Positions 26,909-35,642 of a stretch of 64,000 nt of DNA are shown here, piece by piece. This DNA is from Flavobacterium reichenbachii. Lineage in GTDB: Bacteria; Bacteroidota; Bacteroidia; Flavobacteriales; Flavobacteriaceae. The stretch is taken from the NCBI RefSeq assembly GCF_002217435.1, contig NZ_MUHF01000024.1, forward strand, positions 45,813-109,812. Direction: 5' to 3'. A model generated the notes under the pieces. The model saw nothing but the letters and a program-made list of their open reading frames with translations, was not told the origin of the DNA and did not search any database. Each line of letters starts with the position of its first letter. Positions within the stretch are counted from its first letter, which is position 1. A program made the position numbers and the translations under genes.

Positions 26909-27439
26909 ATGACCGCAGACAAACTAACAACTTTCGATGTATTAATCGAAATACCAAGAGGAAGCAGAAATAAATATGAGTACGATTTTGAAATCAAAAG
27001 AATGCGTTTCGACAGAATGTTATTCTCTTCAATGATGTACCCTGCTGATTATGGATTTATTCCAGAAACTTTAGCTCTTGACGGTGATCCTCTAGATGTA
27101 TTGGTTTTAGTAAACGAACCAACTTTTCCTGGATGTGTGATGGAAGTAAAACCAATTGGTGTTTTCCATATGGCAGATGATAAAGGACCAGACGAAAAAA
27201 TTATTTGTGTACCAGTTTCAGATCCAATCTGGAATTCATTATCTGATTTATCAGACATGAACCCGCACTTAGTAAAAGAAATAGAGCACTTTTTTCAAGT
27301 TTACAAAGATCTTGAAAACAAAAAAGTTGATGTTGAAGGATGGGGAGACGTAAACGAAGCATTCGCAATTATTGCTGAGTGTACTAAGCGTTTTAATGAC
27401 ATTGAAAATAAACCGGAAGGATTATTTAGCATTAAATAA
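26909..27439 (+). CDS. ppa: Inorganic pyrophosphatase, soluble family I
   Basis: Hydrolyses pyrophosphate in the cytoplasm. The 176-residue protein has the family I core EIPRGSRNKYEYD near residue 12 and the metal-binding DGDPLDVLVL near residue 60, plus EHFFQVYKDLENKKV near residue 128. It is followed by its own terminator and then by the membrane pyrophosphatase gene, so the cell encodes a soluble and an energy-conserving enzyme side by side. Confidence 0.97.
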   Translation: MTADKLTTFDVLIEIPRGSRNKYEYDFEIKRMRFDRMLFSSMMYPADYGFIPETLALDGDPLDVLVLVNEPTFPGCVMEVKPIGVFHMADDKGPDEKIICVPVSDPIWNSLSDLSDMNPHLVKEIEHFFQVYKDLENKKVDVEGWGDVNEAFAIIAECTKRFNDIENKPEGLFSIK

Positions 27440-27460
27440 TTTTTACCCTGTTATTTTATA

Positions 27461-27497
27461 AAAAAAGCAATACTCTGGTTAGGAGTATTGCTTTTTT
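27461..27497 (+). terminator. Intrinsic terminator of ppa
   Basis: AAAAAAGCAATACTC and GAGTATTGCTTTTTT form a perfect stem with a 7-base loop and a T run. Confidence 0.85.
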
Positions 27498-27552
27498 GTT
27501 TAAATTCGTTTTAGTTAGATCGTTGACTATTAACCAAAACCATTACTAGATT

Positions 27553-29985
27553 ATGAATGCATTTATGATTTACCTGCCAATTGTCATGGCAGTTTTAGGA
27601 TTACTTTTCATGGGAATAAAAAGGAGTTGGGTTTTAAAGCAAGATGCCGGAGACGGTAAGATGAAAGAGATTTCAGATTACATTTACGAAGGTGCTCTGG
27701 CCTTTCTAAAAGCAGAATACAAACTATTAACCATATTCGTAATTATTGCTAGTATTGCATTAGCAGGAATTACATTTATTCCGGGAGTTAAAACACATTT
27801 ATTAATCGTAGCTGCATTTATATTTGGTGCATTATTTTCGGCCTATGCAGGAAACATCGGAATGAAAATAGCAACCAAAACAAACGTAAGAACTACACAA
27901 GCGGCACGTACTAGTTTACCGCAGGCATTAAAAGTCTCCTTTGGCGGCGGAACCGTAATGGGATTAGGCGTGGCAGGTTTAGCGGTGTTAGGCTTAACTG
28001 GTTTCTTTATTATTTTCTTTAATTTATTATCGGGAGGCGTTTGGAAAGACACTGAAACGATGACTGTGGTATTGGAAACACTCGCAGGTTTTTCTCTTGG
28101 TGCAGAATCCATAGCTTTGTTTGCCAGAGTTGGAGGAGGTATTTATACAAAAGCAGCAGATGTAGGAGCAGATTTAGTAGGTAAAGTCGAAGCTGGAATT
28201 CCAGAAGATGATCCGCGTAATCCGGCAACAATTGCAGATAATGTTGGAGATAATGTTGGAGACGTTGCAGGTATGGGGGCAGATTTATTTGGGTCGTATG
28301 TAGCAACAGTTTTGGCAGCAATGGTTCTTGGAAATTATGTGATAAAAGATATGGGCGGAAGCATCAGTGATGCTTTTGGCGGAATTGGTCCAATTTTGCT
28401 TCCAATGTCAATTGCCGGTTTTGGAATTATATTTTCGATTATAGGAACGCTATTAGTAAAAATTACAGATGACAATGCAAAAGAAGCACAAGTTCAGAAA
28501 GCATTAAATATAGGAAACTGGGTTTCGATTGCTTTAACCGCTGTGGCTTGTTTCTTTTTAGTGCAGCATATGCTTCCGGAAACTATGCAGATGAGCTTTT
28601 TTGGCGAAGGTTCTAAGGATATTTCATCAATGCGTGTTTTCTATGCTACTTTAGTAGGTTTAATTGTTGGCGGAGCTATTTCATCAGTAACTGAATATTA
28701 TACAGGATTAGGTACAAAACCGGTTATGGCAATTGTACAAAAATCTTCAACAGGAGCGGGAACAAACGTTATTGCAGGTTTGGCAACAGGGATGATTTCG
28801 ACTTTTCCAACTGTATTGTTATTCGCAGCAGCGATCTGGATTTCGTATGCTTTGGCAGGATTTTACGGAGTTGCTTTGGCGGCTTCGGCAATGATGGCAA
28901 CTACAGCAATGCAATTAGCGATTGATGCGTTCGGTCCAATTTCGGACAATGCTGGAGGAATCGCAGAAATGAGTGAATTACCAAAAGAAGTAAGAACAAG
29001 AACCGATATTTTGGATTCAGTAGGAAATACAACTGCAGCAACCGGAAAAGGATTTGCAATTGCATCTGCAGCTTTAACATCTTTGGCTTTATTTGCAGCA
29101 TACGTAACTTTTACAGGAATCGACGGAATCAATATTTTTAAAGCGCCGGTTTTAGCGATGTTATTTGTGGGCGGTATGATTCCGGTAGTTTTCTCAGCTT
29201 TAGCGATGAATTCAGTAGGGAAAGCCGCAATGTATATGGTTTATGAAGTGCGTCGTCAGTTTAAAGAAATTCCTGGAATTATGGAAGGAACCGGAAAACC
29301 AGAATACGGAAAATGTGTCGAAATTTCTACAAAAGCCGCTTTACGCGAAATGATGCTTCCGGGAATTTTAACTATTGGTTTTCCAATTGCAATCGTATTA
29401 TTAGGGAAATTAGTTTACTCAGATAACAATCAGTTGATTGCTGAAATGTTAGGTGGATATATGGCTGGAGTTACCGTTTCTGGTGTTCTTTGGGCTGTTT
29501 TTCAAAATAACGCAGGAGGTGCCTGGGATAATGCTAAGAAATCTTTTGAAGCTGGAGTTATGATCAACGGTGAAATGACTTATAAAGGTTCTGATGCGCA
29601 TAAAGCAGCCGTAACCGGAGACACAGTTGGAGATCCGTTTAAAGATACTTCCGGACCGTCTATGAACATCTTAATTAAATTAACGTGTTTGATTGGGTTG
29701 GTCATTGCACCAATTTTGGGCGAAGGACATTCGGCTTCAGGTCTGGCAGAAAAAGTTTCTTGCTGTGCGAAAACTGAAATGCATGCAAGTGGTGAGGGAA
29801 AATACAAAAAAACAGATTGTTTTGATACAAGCAAATACGAGAAAAAATCAACTCGTATAGAACTGAGAAATGAAAATGGTAAAACTATTGGATCTGTAAC
29901 AAAAACCGAAAATGGTAAAACAACAACAGAAGTTTTTGAAGGAACAGAAGAAGAAGTAAAAGCAAAAATAGAAACTGCAAAATAA
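27553..29985 (+). CDS. hppA: Membrane pyrophosphatase (Na+/H+-pumping), potassium-dependent type
   Basis: Ion-pumping integral-membrane pyrophosphatase, 810 residues with about 16 helices. The catalytic loops are clear: GADLVGKVEAG near residue 204, DDPRNPATIADNVGDNVGD near residue 219, and GNTTAATGKGFAI near residue 490. An Ala in GNTTAATG where potassium-independent enzymes have Lys marks it as K+-dependent; whether it pumps Na+, H+ or both needs experiment. The last 87 residues after the final membrane helix are an unusual soluble extension with three Cys (CC and DC) and a Thr/Lys-rich beta-like segment. Confidence 0.94.
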   Translation: MNAFMIYLPIVMAVLGLLFMGIKRSWVLKQDAGDGKMKEISDYIYEGALAFLKAEYKLLTIFVIIASIALAGITFIPGVKTHLLIVAAFIFGALFSAYAGNIGMKIATKTNVRTTQAARTSLPQALKVSFGGGTVMGLGVAGLAVLGLTGFFIIFFNLLSGGVWKDTETMTVVLETLAGFSLGAESIALFARVGGGIYTKAADVGADLVGKVEAGIPEDDPRNPATIADNVGDNVGDVAGMGADLFGSYVATVLAAMVLGNYVIKDMGGSISDAFGGIGPILLPMSIAGFGIIFSIIGTLLVKITDDNAKEAQVQKALNIGNWVSIALTAVACFFLVQHMLPETMQMSFFGEGSKDISSMRVFYATLVGLIVGGAISSVTEYYTGLGTKPVMAIVQKSSTGAGTNVIAGLATGMISTFPTVLLFAAAIWISYALAGFYGVALAASAMMATTAMQLAIDAFGPISDNAGGIAEMSELPKEVRTRTDILDSVGNTTAATGKGFAIASAALTSLALFAAYVTFTGIDGINIFKAPVLAMLFVGGMIPVVFSALAMNSVGKAAMYMVYEVRRQFKEIPGIMEGTGKPEYGKCVEISTKAALREMMLPGILTIGFPIAIVLLGKLVYSDNNQLIAEMLGGYMAGVTVSGVLWAVFQNNAGGAWDNAKKSFEAGVMINGEMTYKGSDAHKAAVTGDTVGDPFKDTSGPSMNILIKLTCLIGLVIAPILGEGHSASGLAEKVSCCAKTEMHASGEGKYKKTDCFDTSKYEKKSTRIELRNENGKTIGSVTKTENGKTTTEVFEGTEEEVKAKIETAK

Positions 29986-29999
29986 ATTAATTTGATTAA

Positions 30000-30195
30000 C
30001 CTAACAGGTTTCTAAAACCAGTTAGGTATCTAATTGAACGTTTTACGGATTAGAGTAAATAAAAAAACATACCTAACAGGTTTTGGAAACCTGTTAGGAT
30101 ATTAAATAAAAAATGCCTCTAGGTGTCTAATGAAAGTTTTACGGATTAGAGTAAATAAAAAAAACATACCTAACAGGTTTTGGAAACCTGTTAGG
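30000..30195. repeat. Tandem palindromic repeats downstream of hppA
   Basis: Three copies of a 27-base palindrome beginning CCTAACAGGTTT and ending CTGTTAGG or CAGTTAGG lie at 30000-30026, 30072-30098 and 30169-30195. The second and third are identical and 97 bases apart. The spacer word TTTTACGGATTAGAGTAAAT is also repeated. The 97-base unit contains half of the terminator that follows (AAAAATGCCTCTA), as if a segment was duplicated. Confidence 0.75.
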
Positions 30196-30206
30196 ATATA
30201 AAATAA

Positions 30207-30240
30207 AAATGCCTCTAAAAAAGTTTTAGAGGCATTTTTA
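30207..30240. terminator. Bidirectional intrinsic terminator, hppA and deoxynucleoside kinase
   Basis: AAAATGCCTCTAAAA and TTTTAGAGGCATTTTT form a long stem between convergent genes, usable on both strands. Confidence 0.8.
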
Positions 30241-30259
30241 TTTTATGTAAATCTGTGTT

Positions 30260-30874
30260 TTAAAACAACCCATTCAATTCAGCATCAATTCTATTAATGA
30301 TATTTCCCAAATCTTCTGGATTATCAACAAAATTGATGTTATCAACGTCTATAATTAAAAGTTTTCCTTTAGCGTAAGTCTGGATCCAAGCTTCGTATCT
30401 TTCGTTCAAACGGCTTAAATAATCGATAGAAATCGAGTTTTCGTACTCGCGTCCGCGTTTATGTATTTGGCCTACTAAATTTGGTATAGAACTTCTTAGA
30501 TAAATTAATAAATCCGGAGCTTTTACCAAAGTTTCCATTAATTCAAATAATGACGTATAATTTTCAAAATCACGACTTGTCATCAATCCCATCGAATACA
30601 GGTTGGGCGCAAAGATGTGAGCATCTTCATAAATTGTTCTGTCCTGAACTATTTTTTTTCCGCTTTCACGAATTTGCTGCACCTGACGAAAACGGCTGTT
30701 GAGGAAATAAATCTGAAGGTTAAACGACCAGCGCTCCATCTGGTGGTAGAAATCATCTAAATAAGGATTGTCAACTACATCTTCATAATGGGGTTCCCAT
30801 TTAAAATGTTTGGCCAATAACTTCGTTAATGTTGTTTTTCCTGCTCCTATATTTCCTGCTATTGCTATGTGCAT
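30260..30874 (-). CDS. Deoxynucleoside kinase (dNK/dGK family)
   Basis: Salvage kinase that phosphorylates deoxynucleosides. The 204-residue protein has a P-loop GNIGAGKTTL at residues 7-16, the substrate-side segment NPYLDDFYHQMERW near residue 41, the DRTIYED motif near residue 77 (the DRS-like box), and the lid Arg region HKRGREYENSI. Substrate choice (dG, dA, dC) cannot be fixed from sequence. It overlaps the upstream gene by 1 base. Confidence 0.92.
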   Translation of the reverse strand: MHIAIAGNIGAGKTTLTKLLAKHFKWEPHYEDVVDNPYLDDFYHQMERWSFNLQIYFLNSRFRQVQQIRESGKKIVQDRTIYEDAHIFAPNLYSMGLMTSRDFENYTSLFELMETLVKAPDLLIYLRSSIPNLVGQIHKRGREYENSISIDYLSRLNERYEAWIQTYAKGKLLIIDVDNINFVDNPEDLGNIINRIDAELNGLF

Positions 30875-31689
30875 TACGGTGTTACGATTTTATAATTTAA
30901 AATTTCTTTAGCTGTAAAAATAGATAAAATTTGGTCTTTGTAATAAAATTTATCAAACGTTTTTTCTAAATTTTCAATTCCTAAAACTGCAGTCGAATTT
31001 GTGCGGCTATTATCTGTAAAATACAGCATATCAGATTTGCTGAAAATATATTGATGATCGTTTATGAACTCGATTTTGTCAAAATCAGCAATTTTTCCTA
31101 ATGTTGTGATTTTTCCAAAGATATTACAGGAAAACCAATTGTTTTTTTGATCAATCCAGTAAAAAGTATTAAAATCTGTCTGGTAATATTTTATGTTATC
31201 TATTAAGGGAGTTGAGACGGTCTTATACTCGTTTTTTAGATAATCAAAAAGGCTTATCTGCTGATTTAAAGTATTATAAATCCAGAGCTGGTTTTGTGCT
31301 GACATGCCAATTGCTGCAACGGTAATCGGAATTGGATTTTGGGAGAAATTAATTTCTGTTATTTTATTTAGTTGATTATCAAGTAAGATTACACTATTGA
31401 AATCTTCATAAAACAAAACAATTTTGAGCGGATTTTGTAAATCAACTTTTGTGATATTTCCTAAAGAAACATTTTTATATTCCCAGGTTTCAGTGCCTTT
31501 AGTTTTACGAAAAACATTATTTTTAATCAGATAAGAATATCCAAAAGAATCATATCCTAAAAATTCATCGGCATCAATAAAATTTTGAGAAACAGAGACG
31601 GCACTTATTTTTTGATTTTGAGAATAAACAGCTGCACACGAACAAAAAATAATAAATAAAAGGAAAAATCTCCAAGCTGTTTTGTTCAT
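30874..31689 (-). CDS. Secreted protein of unknown function, possibly beta-propeller-like
   Basis: No family recognised with confidence. The 271-residue product begins with a signal peptide (about residues 1-23; CSCAAVYSQ contains possible cleavage sites) and continues as a beta-rich sequence with repeated aromatic and Asp/Asn turns, which would suit a propeller or similar fold. Its stop overlaps the kinase start by 1 base (translational coupling), although a link between a secreted protein and a cytosolic kinase is not obvious. Confidence 0.7.
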   Translation of the reverse strand: MNKTAWRFFLLFIIFCSCAAVYSQNQKISAVSVSQNFIDADEFLGYDSFGYSYLIKNNVFRKTKGTETWEYKNVSLGNITKVDLQNPLKIVLFYEDFNSVILLDNQLNKITEINFSQNPIPITVAAIGMSAQNQLWIYNTLNQQISLFDYLKNEYKTVSTPLIDNIKYYQTDFNTFYWIDQKNNWFSCNIFGKITTLGKIADFDKIEFINDHQYIFSKSDMLYFTDNSRTNSTAVLGIENLEKTFDKFYYKDQILSIFTAKEILNYKIVTP

Positions 31690-31875
31690 TTTGAATTTAA
31701 ATTTCTAAAAAGCCAATTTACGAAAAAACTCCTCATTAAATGACTTAAATTGTAAGTATATAATAATTTAAGATGTTTAAACCTTTTAAAATTCTAATGG
31801 TCTAATTAATCAGCACTTTTGTCGATTTACTGCTAGTATTAATATATTTAAGTTTTAATATTTTAAAATTAGTTA

Positions 31876-31883
31876 TAAATTTG
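31876..31883 (+). promoter_or_regulatory. Probable promoter of the GLPGLI operon, -7 element
   Basis: TAAATTTG matches TAnnTTTG exactly, 41 bases upstream of the GLPGLI gene. The -33 element is not clear. Confidence 0.4.
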
Positions 31884-31924
31884 AGAGTAAGTTCATCAGA
31901 TTTACTTAACTATAAAATCAACCA

Positions 31925-32836
31925 ATGAAAAAATTATCATATTATTTGTTTTTAATGCTGGCTTTTAGTCAGGCACAAGCTCAAAAAGATTTTCAGGGCA
32001 TGGCGGTTTACGAGTCAAAAACTCAAGCACCAAAACTGGAAGGAATGCGTAACGGAAACCGTGATATTACGCCAGAAATGCAGAAAACAATGGAAGATAG
32101 AATGAAGCAGATGCTGGAAAAGACTTTTATTCTAAATTTTGATAAAACAGCTTCCATTTACAAAGAAGAAGAAAAACTAGATGCGCCGGGACAACAAAAT
32201 GGCGGAATGCGAATCATGATGAATTCTTTTATGGGAGGCGGAGGCACTTTCTATAAAGATGTAAAAGCCAAGTCTTATACCGTTGATAAAGAATTTATGG
32301 GTAAAGAATTTCTGGTTGTAGACTCTCTCCCAAAATTAAATTGGAAATTAGAAACAGAAACCAAGCTAATCGGCGGTTATAACTGTTACAAAGCGACTGC
32401 AGTTAAAGAAGCCAGTAAAAGTGATTTTAGAAATTTCAGACCAAAAAACAACGACGATAAAAAAGACGACAAAAAAGACGATCCTAAAAAGACGTCTGGA
32501 GAAACCAAAACCAATTTTGAGGATAATTTTGAAATCCCAAAAGAAATTGTCATTACAGCGTGGTATACTCCAGAGATTCCTGTAAATCAAGGACCAGAAA
32601 ATTATTGGGGTCTGCCTGGTTTAATTTTAGAAGTAAACGATGGCAAAACTGTAATTTTATGCTCAAAAATTGTTTTGAACGCCAAAGAAAAAGCAGTAAT
32701 AAAAGCACCTTCAAAAGGAAAAGTAATTTCGCAGAAAGATTATGACGAAACGGTAATAAAAAAAATGGAAGAATTTAGAGAAATGAATCGCGGCAGAAAT
32801 GGCGGCGGTCCAGGTCCAGTTATGATCAGACGATAA
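31925..32836 (+). CDS. GLPGLI family protein
   Basis: Secreted protein of 303 residues with a signal peptide (about residues 1-19) and the name-giving motif in NYWGLPGLILEVNDGK near residue 230. A Lys/Asp-rich low-complexity run (about residues 178-192) interrupts the domain. GLPGLI proteins are a Bacteroidota family of unknown function, usually encoded beside a TonB-receptor-like barrel, as here with a 25-base gap, so the two probably act together at the cell surface. Confidence 0.9.
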   Translation: MKKLSYYLFLMLAFSQAQAQKDFQGMAVYESKTQAPKLEGMRNGNRDITPEMQKTMEDRMKQMLEKTFILNFDKTASIYKEEEKLDAPGQQNGGMRIMMNSFMGGGGTFYKDVKAKSYTVDKEFMGKEFLVVDSLPKLNWKLETETKLIGGYNCYKATAVKEASKSDFRNFRPKNNDDKKDDKKDDPKKTSGETKTNFEDNFEIPKEIVITAWYTPEIPVNQGPENYWGLPGLILEVNDGKTVILCSKIVLNAKEKAVIKAPSKGKVISQKDYDETVIKKMEEFREMNRGRNGGGPGPVMIRR

Positions 32837-32861
32837 TTTTTACCTCCCTAGAACCTTTTTA

Positions 32862-35549
32862 ATGAAACAAATACTGTTTTTCTTCGCCTTTTTATTTACT
32901 GCTATTTCCTTTTCGCAAAGCGTTCGTTTTGATGGATATATTCAGGATACGCAAAAAAATCCTTTAGAGATGGCCAATATAATGGCAATAAATACAGCCA
33001 CAAAAGCCATGGATTCTTATGGAATTACAAACGATAAAGGAAAGTTTCAGCTTACACTGAAACCCAATACAGCTTATAGCATAAAAATCAGTTTTCTGGG
33101 AATGAAATCTAAAGAAATAGCAATTTCGACCAAAACAGAAAACATTACTCAAACTATTGTTCTCGATGATGCGGGAATAGAATTAGAAGGAGTAGAGATT
33201 GTACGCGAAATGCCTGTTTCTATAAAAGGCGATACGATAGTTTATAATGCAGATTCCTTTAAAACAGGCACAGAAAGAAAATTGGAAGATGTTCTTAAAA
33301 AATTGCCGGGAGTTGAGGTAAATGCCGACGGAGAAATAGAAGTAGAAGGAAAAAAAGTTTCTAAATTGATGGTAGAAGGAAAGGATTTTTTTGATGGTGA
33401 TACCAAATTAGGAGTCAAAAATATTCCGGCAGACGCGATTGATAAAATTCAGGTTTTAAGAAATTATAATGAAATAAGCGCACTAAAAGGTCTTGAAAAT
33501 GATCAGGATAATGTAGCGATGAACATAAAACTGAAAGACGGAAAAAAGAATTTTTGGTTTGGTGATGTCACAGCAGGAATTGGTGTCGGAGAATTAGACA
33601 GCCGGTATATTATTAACCCCAAATTATTCTATTATAGTCCAAAATACAGCGTTAACTTAATTACCAATTTTAATAATATTGGAGAATTGCCGCTTACAGC
33701 TCAGGATTATTTTAAGTTTACCGGCGGTTTTAAAAATATGATGAAAAAAGGAGGAAGTAATTTTAATGTTTCTTCTAATGATTTGGGAATTTCGATTTTA
33801 AGAAATAATCGTGCGAAAGAAATTGAAACCAAATTTGGAGCAACAAACTTTTCGTATTCACCGACAAAAAAATGGACTCTGAGCGGGTTTGGAATTTTAT
33901 CTTCTTCAAAAACTGATTTAGAAACAAAATCTAAAACAACGATTTTAGATTCAGGCGATCAGCAGAACAGAGACGAGCTGACGCACCAAAAGAACAATTT
34001 AGGATTGTTTAAACTGAGTTCTACTTACAAACCAAACGCTAAACTTCAGTTTGATTATGATATTTTAACCAAATTATCAAAACAAGAAGAAGACTCAGAT
34101 TTACTTCGTGAGCAAGTTGTAAATAATACTTCTCTTTCTGAGACTATTTTTACAACTAAGAAACAAGATCCGACGTCTATAAACCAGAATTTGAGTTTAT
34201 ATTATACACAAAGTGATAAAAATATTTTTGCTTTTGAAATGCAGCATTTATATCAGGACGAAAATCCTTTTTACAATGCCAACTTAAGAACACTGCCTTT
34301 TCTTTTATCAGGCTACACCATGTTTCAGGAAAGAAATGACCTGAATCAGGATCGATTTGTAAAAACAAACAAAGTAGATGCAAAACTGGATTATTATTAT
34401 ATGGTAACGCCAAAAAGTAATATCAATATCACGTTGGGTAATACGTATTCATATCAGGATTTTAATTCGCATATTTTTCAGATTTTGGATAATGGAGACC
34501 AAAACGATTTGGATAATCCAGAGAATAACAATAAAGTAAAATACAATTTTAACGATGTGTTTCTAGGATTTCATTATAAAATACTAACAGGCAAATTTAC
34601 TCTCACGCCTGGTTTCAGTGTGCATTCTTACACAATGAAAAACACGCAGTCGGCAACAGATTATTCGCAGAATTTCACAAAAATACTACCTGATTTTTTT
34701 GCCTTATATCAAATAAAAAAATCAGAAACGCTGACGTATAATTTCTCTTTGACAAATGATTTTACAGATATTAATCAGCTCGCTTCAGGTTATGTCTTAT
34801 CAGATTACAGCAGTTTGTTTCGTGGCAATCGTTACTTAGAAAACGCCACTTCGCAGGTGCATGTACTTCGATATTTTAAGTATAATATGTTCAATTTTGA
34901 AAATATTTTTGCTAATGCAACTTACACCAGAAAAGTAGACGCCATTAAAACAGAAGCTAAATTTACCGGAATTAATCAGGAATCAAATCCATATAATTCT
35001 AATTTAGCCGATGAAACTTTCTTAGGAATGGGAAATTACGGACGTTCGTTTTTAAAGAATTATAAAGCTTCGGCTAATGCAACTTTTAATTGGTCAAAAT
35101 TTAATAACATTCAAAATGGAGAGTTAACAACCACAGAGAGTTTTACTCAAAGTTATACTGTAAAAGCTTCTACAAATTATAAAAACATGCCCAATATAGA
35201 ATTTGGTTATAATGCCTTAATCAATAAATACAGCGGTTCTACTTATTATACAGATAAACCATTTGCACGCTTAGACTATTATTTTCTGGATAGTTTCTCC
35301 TTTGTGTCAGAATATGAGTTTTATCATTATTATAATAGCAGTAAAGAGGTTAATAACGAATATGATTTTTTAAGCGCAAGTTTAATTTATCAAAAAAAGG
35401 ATAGTAAATGGGAGTACAAAGTTGCAGCAACCAATTTACTAAATACACGATATCTTAATGATGACAGCTTTTCGCAGTTTTCTACCCGAGTTTCACAATA
35501 TACCGTTCAGCCGAGATATATCATTTTTTCTATGAAATACAATTTATAG
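32862..35549 (+). CDS. TonB-receptor-like outer-membrane beta-barrel protein
   Basis: An 895-residue outer-membrane protein: signal peptide (about 1-18), carboxypeptidase-like regulatory domain (about 20-105), a plug-like segment (PVSIKGDTIVYNADSFKTG, then LEDVLKKLPGVEVNADGEI near residue 140), and a long beta-barrel of the OMP_b-brl_3 type. I see no TonB box that I could defend. It follows the GLPGLI gene at 25 bases and is probably co-transcribed. The ligand is unknown. Confidence 0.88.
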   Translation: MKQILFFFAFLFTAISFSQSVRFDGYIQDTQKNPLEMANIMAINTATKAMDSYGITNDKGKFQLTLKPNTAYSIKISFLGMKSKEIAISTKTENITQTIVLDDAGIELEGVEIVREMPVSIKGDTIVYNADSFKTGTERKLEDVLKKLPGVEVNADGEIEVEGKKVSKLMVEGKDFFDGDTKLGVKNIPADAIDKIQVLRNYNEISALKGLENDQDNVAMNIKLKDGKKNFWFGDVTAGIGVGELDSRYIINPKLFYYSPKYSVNLITNFNNIGELPLTAQDYFKFTGGFKNMMKKGGSNFNVSSNDLGISILRNNRAKEIETKFGATNFSYSPTKKWTLSGFGILSSSKTDLETKSKTTILDSGDQQNRDELTHQKNNLGLFKLSSTYKPNAKLQFDYDILTKLSKQEEDSDLLREQVVNNTSLSETIFTTKKQDPTSINQNLSLYYTQSDKNIFAFEMQHLYQDENPFYNANLRTLPFLLSGYTMFQERNDLNQDRFVKTNKVDAKLDYYYMVTPKSNINITLGNTYSYQDFNSHIFQILDNGDQNDLDNPENNNKVKYNFNDVFLGFHYKILTGKFTLTPGFSVHSYTMKNTQSATDYSQNFTKILPDFFALYQIKKSETLTYNFSLTNDFTDINQLASGYVLSDYSSLFRGNRYLENATSQVHVLRYFKYNMFNFENIFANATYTRKVDAIKTEAKFTGINQESNPYNSNLADETFLGMGNYGRSFLKNYKASANATFNWSKFNNIQNGELTTTESFTQSYTVKASTNYKNMPNIEFGYNALINKYSGSTYYTDKPFARLDYYFLDSFSFVSEYEFYHYYNSSKEVNNEYDFLSASLIYQKKDSKWEYKVAATNLLNTRYLNDDSFSQFSTRVSQYTVQPRYIIFSMKYNL

Positions 35550-35602
35550 TATTTTGATTACAGAATATGTCTTTTTTCTGATTTATTTCAATTAGAATAA
35601 AA

Positions 35603-35610
35603 TATCTTTG
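35603..35610 (+). promoter_or_regulatory. Possible promoter, -7 element
   Basis: TATCTTTG matches TAnnTTTG, 32 bases upstream of the 749-residue secreted protein gene. The -33 element is weak. Confidence 0.35.
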
Positions 35611-35642
35611 TTCATTAATAGTTATAATCAAAAAAAATAAAC

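Noticed and set aside
30000..30195. Repeats considered as a CRISPR array
   Set aside because: The repeat is a near-perfect palindrome and spacers are themselves repeated. There is no cas gene, so it is a REP-type element.
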